Notes under the pieces: generated by a model
Seen by the model: the letters and a program-made list of their open reading frames with translations, nothing else
Told to the model about the DNA's origin: nothing
Database searches by the model: none
Program-made: the position numbers and the translations under genes
NCBI GenBank assembly: GCA_028869035.1
Contig: JAGWTL010000004.1
Span: forward strand, 1 to 26,991
Source: Burkholderiales bacterium
GTDB taxonomy: Bacteria > Pseudomonadota > Gammaproteobacteria > Burkholderiales > Burkholderiaceae_C
DNA: 26,991 nucleotides
Direction of reading: 5' to 3'
Shown here: piece by piece, positions 20,884-26,991 of the stretch
Layout of the letters: each line of letters starts with the position of its first letter
How positions within the stretch are numbered: the stretch's first letter is position 1

Positions 20884-22056
20884 ATGGATTCCAGCAGTCA
20901 GGACCGCAATTTACCCGCCTCGCCGCGCAAGCTGCAGCGGGCGCGTGAAGACGGCCAGGTCGCGCGCTCACGTGATCTCGGGCACCTCGCGGTGCTGGGC
21001 GGCGGCGCGCTGACCCTGCTGATCCTGGCCCCCTACATGTACGGCGAGCTCAAGCTGGCTCTGGGGCGGCAGCTCACCTTCGATGTGGCCGTGGTCCAGC
21101 AATCGGGCAGCATGCTCGATCGTCTGGAGTCCATGGCCATGACGGGCCTGATCGCCTGCATCGCCTTTGCCGCCATCGTCACCACCATCGCCGTGCTCAG
21201 CACACTGGCCTCGGGCGGCTGGGTCCTCAGCTTGAAGCCCATCATGCCGGACCTCACGCGGCTCAGCCCCCTGGCGGGCCTCAAGGGCCTGGTCTCGAAG
21301 AAGAAGCTGGCCGAGACGACCAAGACCACCTTCATCATGGCTTTCATCCTGGCGCTGGCTGCAGCTTTCATCCACGCCACGCTGCCCTCGATCGCGGCTC
21401 TGGTGATGCAACCGTCGGTCGGCGCACTGGGACGCATGTTCGAGTGGCTGCTCACCGGCACCGGTCTGCTGCTGGCAGTCATCCTGCTGGTGGCCCTGGT
21501 GGACCTGCCGCTGCAGAACTTCCTGCACAAGTCCGAGCTCAAGATGTCGCTCAAGGAGATGCGCGACGAGCACAAGGAGTCCGAGGGCAACCCGCAGATG
21601 AAGGGTCACCGGCGCAACAAGGCGCGCGAGATCGCGCAGCGCGGCAGCATCAAGGCCGTGCCCCGGGCCGACTTCATCCTGGTGAACCCGACGCACTACG
21701 CCGTGGCCATACGCTACGACGAGAAGACCATGAGTGCACCGCGTGTGGTTTCCAAAGGAGCCGACCTGCTGGCCATGAAGATCCGCGACATCGGCAAGGC
21801 GCACGAGGTGCCGGTGCTGCAGTCGCCCGTGCTGGCGCGCGCGCTCTACGCGCATGCCGAGATCGACCAGGACATTCCCGCCAGCCTCTACACCGCCGTG
21901 GCGCAGGTGCTGGCCTACATCTACCGCCTGCGCGCCGCCCTGCGCGGTGAAGGCCCCATGCCCGGTGAACCGCCGCAACCGCAGGTGCCCGCCGGGCTGG
22001 ACCCGCAAGAACGCAAGACGCCGCCCTCGGCCCAAACCATCCCTGGCGCCGCATGA
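20884..22056 (+). CDS. flhB: FlhB, flagellar type III export switch protein
   Basis: This is a 390-residue protein. The N-terminal signature SSQDRNLPASPRKLQRARED with GQVARSRDL precedes four membrane segments (about 33-50, 86-108, 149-170, 188-210). The cytoplasmic domain has LKMSLKEMRDEHKESEGNP and the autocleavage site Asn-Pro-Thr-His at 268-271, followed by YAVAIRYDE. FlhB controls the change of export substrate from rod/hook to filament proteins. The tail beyond residue 360 is proline-rich. It overlaps flhA by 4 nt. No Shine-Dalgarno sequence is evident. Confidence 0.96.
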   Translation: MDSSSQDRNLPASPRKLQRAREDGQVARSRDLGHLAVLGGGALTLLILAPYMYGELKLALGRQLTFDVAVVQQSGSMLDRLESMAMTGLIACIAFAAIVTTIAVLSTLASGGWVLSLKPIMPDLTRLSPLAGLKGLVSKKKLAETTKTTFIMAFILALAAAFIHATLPSIAALVMQPSVGALGRMFEWLLTGTGLLLAVILLVALVDLPLQNFLHKSELKMSLKEMRDEHKESEGNPQMKGHRRNKAREIAQRGSIKAVPRADFILVNPTHYAVAIRYDEKTMSAPRVVSKGADLLAMKIRDIGKAHEVPVLQSPVLARALYAHAEIDQDIPASLYTAVAQVLAYIYRLRAALRGEGPMPGEPPQPQVPAGLDPQERKTPPSAQTIPGAA

Positions 22057-24134
22057 ACCCGCTCCTCCAGACCCTGCAACAGCGCGTCGGCCGCCAGGCC
22101 GCCATGCTCTCGGGCGTGGCCGCGCCGCTGCTGGTCGTGTCCATCCTGGCCATGATGGTGCTGCCGCTGCCGGCCTGGCTGCTCGACATCCTGTTCACCA
22201 TCAACATTGCCGTCGCATTGATGGTGATGATGGTGGCCGCCTACATGCTGCGCCCGCTGGATTTCGCCTCCTTCCCGGCCGTGCTGCTGCTGACCACGCT
22301 GATGCGCCTCTCGCTCAACGTGGCCTCCACGCGTGTGGTGCTGCTTGAGGGCCACACCGGCGCCGGCGCCGCCGGTGCGGTGATCGAGGCCTTCGGCCAC
22401 TTCCTGATCGGCGGCAACTTCGCGGTGGGTCTGATCGTCTTCGCCATTCTCGTGGTGATCAACTTCGTGGTCGTCACCAAGGGCGCCGAGCGCATTGCCG
22501 AGGTGTCTGCGCGCTTTGCGCTGGACGCCATGCCCGGCAAGCAGATGGCGGTGGACGCCGACCTCTCCGCCGGCATCATCGACGAGAAGGAAGCCAAGCG
22601 CCGCCGCGCCGAGGTGAGCGAGGAAGCCGACTTCTTCGGCTCCATGGACGGCGCCTCCAAGTTCGTGCGCGGCGACGCCATCGCCGGCATCCTGATCCTC
22701 TTCATCAACATCATCGGCGGCTTCGCCGTCGGCATGCTGCAGCACAACCTGAGCGCCGGCCAGGCTGCCGACAGCTACATCCTGCTGGCCGTTGGCGACG
22801 CGCTGGTGGCGCAGATCCCCGGCCTGCTGATCTCGGTCTCGGCCGCCATGGTGGTCTCGCGCGTGGGCAAGGAGCAGGACCTGGGCCGCCAGATCGCCGA
22901 CCAGATGTTCGTCTCGCCGCGCGCGCTGGGCATCACCGCCGGCATCCTGGGCGTGCTGGGCCTGATTCCCGGCATGCCCAACCTGGTCTTTCTCTCCGTC
23001 GCCGGCCTGATCGCCTACGCCGCCTGGGTGCTGGCGCACAAGCCCGTGCCCACCGAGGAACCCGTCGCGGCGCCGGTGGCGCCGGGCGACGGCGAAGCCA
23101 GCTGGGACGACCTGCAGCCCGTGGACCAGCTCGGCCTGGAACTGGGCTACCGCCTGATCACGCTGGTGGACAAGAACCGCTCGGGCGACCTGCTCACGCG
23201 CATCAAGGGCGTGCGCCGCAAGTTCGCTCAGGAAGTGGGTTTCCTGCCCCCGCCCGTGCACGTGCGCGACAACCTCGAACTCAAGCCCAGCGGCTACCGC
23301 ATCAGCCTGCGCGGTGTGGTCGTCGGCGACGGCGAGGCCTTCCCCGGCATGTACCTGGCGATCAACCCGGGCGGCATCACCACGCCGCTGATCGGCACCG
23401 CCACCATCGACCCGGCCTTCGGCCTGCCTGCGCACTGGATCGACGAGCGCCAGAAGGAAGCGGCCCAGATGGCCGGCTTTACCGTCGTTGATTCCGAGAC
23501 CGTGATGGCGACCCATTTGTCACACCTGATGCAGGTCCACGCCGCCAAGCTGCTCAGCCGGACCGAGACCCAGCAGCTGGTTGAGCACGTGGCCCGGCTG
23601 GCGCCGAAACTGATCGAAGAAGTGGTCCCGAAGATGATCTCGATCGCCGTGTTCCAGAAGGTCCTGCAGTTGCTGCTGGAGGAGTCGGTGCACATCCGCG
23701 ACATCCGCACCATCATCGAAACCATTGCCGAGCACGCCCCCGCCACCACCGACCCGGTCGAACTGGCCAAGCGCGTGCGCGTGGCCCTCTCGCCGGCCAT
23801 CGTGCAGCAGATTTACGGGCCGTCCAGGGAACTCGACGTCATCGCCATCGACCCGCCACTGGAACGCCTGCTGGTGCAGGCCCTGGGCAATGCCGGCGGC
23901 CCGGCCCTGGACCCCGGCGTGGCGGACATGCTCACGCGCAACGCCGCCACGGTGGCCATGAAGCAGGAAGAGACCGGCGTGCCGGCCTGCCTGCTGGTGC
24001 CCGACCCGATCCGCAATTCCATCGCGCGCCTGGTGCGCCGCGCCGCGCCGCGCATGCAGGTGCTGGCACACAGCGAGATTCCTGACACCCATTCCATCCG
24101 CATCGGCCCGATCCTTCGAGGTGCCCTGACATGA
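22053..24134 (+). CDS. flhA: FlhA, flagellar type III export gate protein
   Basis: This is a 693-residue protein, as expected for FlhA. The N-terminal half has about eight membrane segments. The FHIPEP signature region TKGAERIAEVSARFALDAMP is at about 142-161, continuing with GKQMAVDADLSAG, and the conserved Asp208 is in KFVRGDAIAGI. The C-terminal half (from about 350) is the nonameric cytoplasmic ring that docks chaperone-substrate complexes such as FliS-flagellin, with GYRISLRGVVVGDGEAFPG and THLSHLMQVHAAKLLSR. It is coupled to flhB and flhF by ATGA overlaps at both ends. Confidence 0.97.
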   Translation: MNPLLQTLQQRVGRQAAMLSGVAAPLLVVSILAMMVLPLPAWLLDILFTINIAVALMVMMVAAYMLRPLDFASFPAVLLLTTLMRLSLNVASTRVVLLEGHTGAGAAGAVIEAFGHFLIGGNFAVGLIVFAILVVINFVVVTKGAERIAEVSARFALDAMPGKQMAVDADLSAGIIDEKEAKRRRAEVSEEADFFGSMDGASKFVRGDAIAGILILFINIIGGFAVGMLQHNLSAGQAADSYILLAVGDALVAQIPGLLISVSAAMVVSRVGKEQDLGRQIADQMFVSPRALGITAGILGVLGLIPGMPNLVFLSVAGLIAYAAWVLAHKPVPTEEPVAAPVAPGDGEASWDDLQPVDQLGLELGYRLITLVDKNRSGDLLTRIKGVRRKFAQEVGFLPPPVHVRDNLELKPSGYRISLRGVVVGDGEAFPGMYLAINPGGITTPLIGTATIDPAFGLPAHWIDERQKEAAQMAGFTVVDSETVMATHLSHLMQVHAAKLLSRTETQQLVEHVARLAPKLIEEVVPKMISIAVFQKVLQLLLEESVHIRDIRTIIETIAEHAPATTDPVELAKRVRVALSPAIVQQIYGPSRELDVIAIDPPLERLLVQALGNAGGPALDPGVADMLTRNAATVAMKQEETGVPACLLVPDPIRNSIARLVRRAAPRMQVLAHSEIPDTHSIRIGPILRGALT

Positions 24135-25591
24135 ACATCCAACGCTTTTACGCTGCCACCGCCCGCGAAGCCCTGGCCAAGGCCCGCATGGTTTTCGGCG
24201 ACGGCACGCTGATCCTCTCCAACCGCCAGACCCCGCAGGGCATCGAAGTGGTGGCCACCACCGAGGAATCGTTGGCCACGCTGGACCAGAGCGTCCCCGC
24301 CGCCGCCGCCGCACCGACGGCCCCGGCGGCCCCGGCGGCCGCCGCATCGGTCCGCGCCAGGATGTCCGCGGTGCGCGTCGACCCCCAGACCCCGGTGGAA
24401 GACGACGCCGCCCAGCTGGCCATGAGCACCCTGTCCTTCCAGGACTATGTGCGTGAACGCATGCTGCAGCGCCGCGCCGAAGCCCAGCAACAGGCCAAGG
24501 CCATGCCGACACCCATGTCGGCCCGCCCCGCCTACGAGATCATCCCGCCCGATCCCGAGGTCGCTCCGCAGCCCCCGCGCAAGGCCGTGGCCGCCCCCCT
24601 GCCGCAGCCCGTCGCTGCGGCGCCCGTGGCCGCAGCCCCGGCCGCCGTGCCGCACGGCCTGGTCAACGAGCTCCACGCCATGAAGGAGATGATCGAGGAG
24701 CGCTTCGGCACCCTGGCCTGGCTGGGCCAGACCCGGCAGAGCCCGATCCGCGCCAACCTCACGCTCAAGCTCATCCGCTCCGGTTTTTCGCCCGCCCTGG
24801 CGCGCGCCGTGCTCAGCATGATGCCGGACGACGCCAACCCGGCCGAGGCCATGCACTGGCTGCTGGGCATCCTGCAGCGCAACATCAAGACCGACGCCGG
24901 CGGCCCGGCGCTCAAGGACGAAGGCGGCGTGTTCGCCCTGGTCGGCACCACCGGCGTGGGCAAGACCACCACCGCCGCCAAGCTGGCCGCACTGTGCGCA
25001 CGCACGCACGGCGCCGGCAGCGTGGGCCTGATCACACTCGACAGCTACCGCATCGGCGCGCACGAGCAGCTGCGCGCCTACGGCCGCATGCTGGGCGTGG
25101 TGGCCCACATGGCGCACGACCGCGCCGCCCTGCAGGACCTGCTGGGCCTGCTGTCCAACCGCAAGATGGTCATCATCGACACCACCGGCGTGGCCCCGCG
25201 CGACCCGCGCAAGCGCGACATCCTCGATGTCCTGAACCTGCCGCAGATCAAGCGCCTGCTGGTGCTCAACGCCGCCAGCCATGGCGACACCCAGGACGAG
25301 GCCGTGGCCAACTTCGGCGCCAGGCAGGCCGTGCTGACCAAGATCGACGAGGCCGTCAAACTCGGCCCCGCGCTCGACACCGTCATCCGCAACCACCTGG
25401 TGCTGCGCGGCGTGAGCAGCGGCCAGCGCGTGCCCGAGGACTGGGAGCGCGCCGACGCCGAGCAACTGGTCCGGCTGTCCATGCGCTCCTCGGGCAAATC
25501 GGCCCACGACCCGCAGATGGCTGAACTGGGCCTGTATTTCGCGCAGGCCGGTGCCCAGAGCGTCCACGCGCAGGGACGCCTGCATGCGTGA
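24131..25591 (+). CDS. flhF: FlhF, SRP-like GTPase for flagellar placement
   Basis: This is a 486-residue protein. The basic N-terminal domain MNIQRFYAATAREALAKARM leads to a long Ala/Pro-rich linker (about 55-175), then the N domain and the SRP-type GTPase G domain. That has the P-loop GTTGVGKTT (272-280), TLDSYRIGAHEQLRAYG (302-318), IIDTTG (348-353, where DTAG is more common) and TKIDEAVKLG. FlhF marks the flagellar site and recruits FliF, and its GTPase activity is normally stimulated by FlhG. The C-terminal end overlaps the FlhG-like gene by 8 nt. That partner looks degenerate here, which makes the FlhF/FlhG relationship worth checking. Confidence 0.95.
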   Translation: MNIQRFYAATAREALAKARMVFGDGTLILSNRQTPQGIEVVATTEESLATLDQSVPAAAAAPTAPAAPAAAASVRARMSAVRVDPQTPVEDDAAQLAMSTLSFQDYVRERMLQRRAEAQQQAKAMPTPMSARPAYEIIPPDPEVAPQPPRKAVAAPLPQPVAAAPVAAAPAAVPHGLVNELHAMKEMIEERFGTLAWLGQTRQSPIRANLTLKLIRSGFSPALARAVLSMMPDDANPAEAMHWLLGILQRNIKTDAGGPALKDEGGVFALVGTTGVGKTTTAAKLAALCARTHGAGSVGLITLDSYRIGAHEQLRAYGRMLGVVAHMAHDRAALQDLLGLLSNRKMVIIDTTGVAPRDPRKRDILDVLNLPQIKRLLVLNAASHGDTQDEAVANFGARQAVLTKIDEAVKLGPALDTVIRNHLVLRGVSSGQRVPEDWERADAEQLVRLSMRSSGKSAHDPQMAELGLYFAQAGAQSVHAQGRLHA

Positions 25592-26369
25592 CACCGACAG
25601 CCACCAGGCCGCCGGTCTGGCCGTCCTGGCCGCCGAGCACAGGCCGCGCATCGTCGCCCTGGCCAGCCATGGCGACCGCCGCAGCGAGCTGCCCCTGCTG
25701 TGGCAGCTGTGTGCGGCCTGGACGGCGCTGGACTACCCTGTGCTGGTGCTCGACGCCCACATACGCGAGACCGAACAGGCCCCCGGCCTGCAACAGCTGC
25801 TGCTGGACGGTGACGAACTGAGTCATCTCGGCCAGGGCCTGCAAGACTGGCCCATCGTGCCCGCCGCCCTGGGCCTGACCGCACTGGGCACCCCCCAGGC
25901 CCGCCCGCCGGCCAGCGCCAGCGCCGAACGCGTGCGCCAGCTGGCCGAACGCTTCCACGATTACGAACTGATCCTGCTCTACGCCCCGGCGCACGAACTG
26001 GCGCGCTCGCTGCCCGGCAGCGGCCTGTCGCCGCTGCTCCCGGTTTCGGCCAACGACGCCGCCCTGCTGAGCGCCTACCATGCGCTCAAGCAGCTGTTGA
26101 ACATGGGCAAACTTAGGCCTACCATCGTGACCGTGATGGACGATCCCACTCCCGCCACCCGCGTCTCGGGGCACAGCATCAGCAGGAACCTGCAGGACTG
26201 TGCCCGAGATTTCCTCGCCTGCGAGGTCCCGGCCCTGACGGTCTGCCCCACCCAGCCCGACGAGGTCCAGCGCCTGGCGCTGCGCACCCTGGAACATGCG
26301 CTGCAGGCGCCGCGCTGGAACCCGCCGCACACGGCGCCCCGCGAAGCCCGGGCCGTGAGGAGCCTCTGA
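25584..26369 (+). CDS. Degenerate FlhG/FleN-like (MinD/ParA family) protein lacking ATPase motifs
   Basis: This is a 261-residue protein in the usual flhG position between flhF and fliA. The MinD-like scaffold can still be followed. RIVALASHGDRRSELPLLWQ (23-42) lines up with the P-loop strand and helix but has no GKGGVGKT. VLVLDAH (53-59) replaces LLLDAD. HDYELILLYAP (125-135) replaces the YDYxxxDxP motif, and SANDAALLSAYHALKQL (155-171) matches the FlhG PTSxTDAYALIK segment. ATP binding by the normal mechanism looks unlikely. The start at 25584 has AGGGA upstream and overlaps flhF by 8 nt; its TGA overlaps the fliA ATG by 1 nt. Homology is judged by pattern and position only. Confidence 0.72.
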   Translation: MRDTDSHQAAGLAVLAAEHRPRIVALASHGDRRSELPLLWQLCAAWTALDYPVLVLDAHIRETEQAPGLQQLLLDGDELSHLGQGLQDWPIVPAALGLTALGTPQARPPASASAERVRQLAERFHDYELILLYAPAHELARSLPGSGLSPLLPVSANDAALLSAYHALKQLLNMGKLRPTIVTVMDDPTPATRVSGHSISRNLQDCARDFLACEVPALTVCPTQPDEVQRLALRTLEHALQAPRWNPPHTAPREARAVRSL

Positions 26370-26991
26370 TGTACACCGCCAAAGGCCAGCTCGACCGCGA
26401 CGCCCTGATCCGGCAGTACTCGCCGCTGGTGCGCCGACTGGCCCACCACATGATGGCCAAGCTGCCGCCCAGCATCCAGGTCGACGACCTGATCCAGGTC
26501 GGCCTGATCGGCCTGTCCGAGGCGCTGACCCGCTTCGAGGCCAGCCAGGGCGTGCAGTTCGAGACCTTCGCCACCCAGCGCATCCGCGGCGCCATGATCG
26601 ACGAGCTGCGCGAGAACGACTGGATGAGCCGCGGCTCGCGCAAGAGCCAGAAAGAGATCGAAGCGGCCCTCACCCGCCTGGAACACAAGCTGGGCCGCTC
26701 GGCCAGCGAGTCCGAGATCGCCGCCGAACTGGGCATGGAACTGGCCGAGTACCAGGCCCTGCTCTACAAGGTCAAGGGCACACAGCTGGTCTACCTGGAA
26801 GACATGAGCGGCAACAGCGAGGGCGAAGACGGCTTCCTCGACCGCCACATGGTCGACGGCGACGCCGACCCCATGCAGATGCTGCGCAACCAGCGCATCC
26901 GCAGCGCGCTGGTCACCGCCATCAAGGGCCTGCCCGAGCGCGAGCAGTACATCATGAGCATGTACTACGAGCAGGACATGAACCTCAAGGA
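26369..26991 (+). CDS. fliA: FliA, flagellar sigma-28 factor (5' part, runs off right edge)
   Basis: About 207 residues are present. Sigma region 2 has LIRQYSPLVRRLAHHMMAKL, VDDLIQVGLIGLSEALTRFE and VQFETFATQRIRGAMIDELR with the ENDWMSRGSRK continuation. Region 3 has KEIEAALTRLEHKLGRSASE and IAAELGMELAEYQALL, and region 4 begins with IKGLPEREQYIMSMYYEQDM. FliA reads late flagellar promoters such as that at 3265-3291. GAGGAG precedes the ATG, and the start overlaps the upstream stop by one base (TGATG), so its translation is coupled to the FlhG-like gene. Confidence 0.97.
   Translation, partial: MYTAKGQLDRDALIRQYSPLVRRLAHHMMAKLPPSIQVDDLIQVGLIGLSEALTRFEASQGVQFETFATQRIRGAMIDELRENDWMSRGSRKSQKEIEAALTRLEHKLGRSASESEIAAELGMELAEYQALLYKVKGTQLVYLEDMSGNSEGEDGFLDRHMVDGDADPMQMLRNQRIRSALVTAIKGLPEREQYIMSMYYEQDMNLK

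Noticed and set aside
24295..24355. GCC-rich tandem-looking repeats in flhF
   Set aside because: They encode the Ala/Pro linker typical of FlhF and do not form a precise repeat unit.
23813..25651. Minus-strand open frame of 612 codons opposite flhA and flhF
   Set aside because: Shadow of high-GC codons; low-complexity His/Gly/Val-rich translation.

Overview
The window is a GC-rich chromosomal segment that looks like a motile betaproteobacterium of the order Burkholderiales, most likely Comamonadaceae-like. This assignment rests on gene order and protein character, because no rRNA or other marker gene is present. The supporting features are an FlhDC master regulator, the string flhDC-motAB-cheYZ-flhB-flhA-flhF-(flhG-like)-fliA, a separate fliC-fliD-fliS-fliT block next to fliE/fliF, and sigma-28 type promoters. 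Nearly the whole window concerns building, powering, regulating and probably glycosylating a polar or peritrichous flagellum.

Layout. (1) 1-790: the 5' end of fliF (minus, running off the left edge) diverges from fliE (plus) across a palindrome-rich intergenic region. (2) 924-3150: fliT, fliS and fliD on the minus strand, read from a near-perfect sigma-28 promoter at 3265-3291. (3) 3318-6788: two flagellin paralogues transcribed divergently from a 445-bp intergenic region that holds two sigma-28-like sites and nested palindromes; fliC1 ends in a strong terminator. (4) 6816-16406: a ten-gene sugar and glycosylation island between the second flagellin and flhDC. Four genes on the plus strand encode a TPR/O-GlcNAc-transferase-like glycosyltransferase, a hexapeptide acyltransferase, an NAD-dependent epimerase/dehydratase and a CmcI-family protein. 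Six convergent genes on the minus strand encode RfbF, RfbG, an RmlC-like epimerase, a TylC3-type C-methyltransferase, a PhyH-type dioxygenase and a TylF-like O-methyltransferase. (5) 16668-17550: flhD and flhC, closed by a terminator. (6) 17700-20669: motA, motB, cheY, cheZ. (7) 20667-20802: a cluster of short hairpins (REP-like). (8) 20884-26991: flhB, flhA, flhF, a degenerate FlhG-like gene and the start of fliA, tightly coupled by 1-8 nt overlaps.

How it fits together. FlhDC should switch on the early flagellar operons. A recurring TTTCCCC(C)(T/C)TAA-like box upstream of fliF, fliE, motA, flhB and flhD is a candidate for its (or another class-II) binding site. FliA (sigma-28) then fires fliDST and the flagellins. 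The island is predicted to make a CDP-activated, 6-deoxy, C-methylated and perhaps O-methylated, hydroxylated or acylated sugar, and the OGT-like enzyme next to fliC2 could attach it to serine/threonine residues of the flagellins. This glycan assignment is inference from gene neighbourhood.

The points most worth a second look are the glycosylation island with its AT-richer PhyH/TylF pair, the FlhG-position protein that has lost its ATPase motifs, the shared upstream box, the inverted flagellin pair with a 126-nt almost identical segment, and the hairpin array that begins inside the cheZ stop codon.
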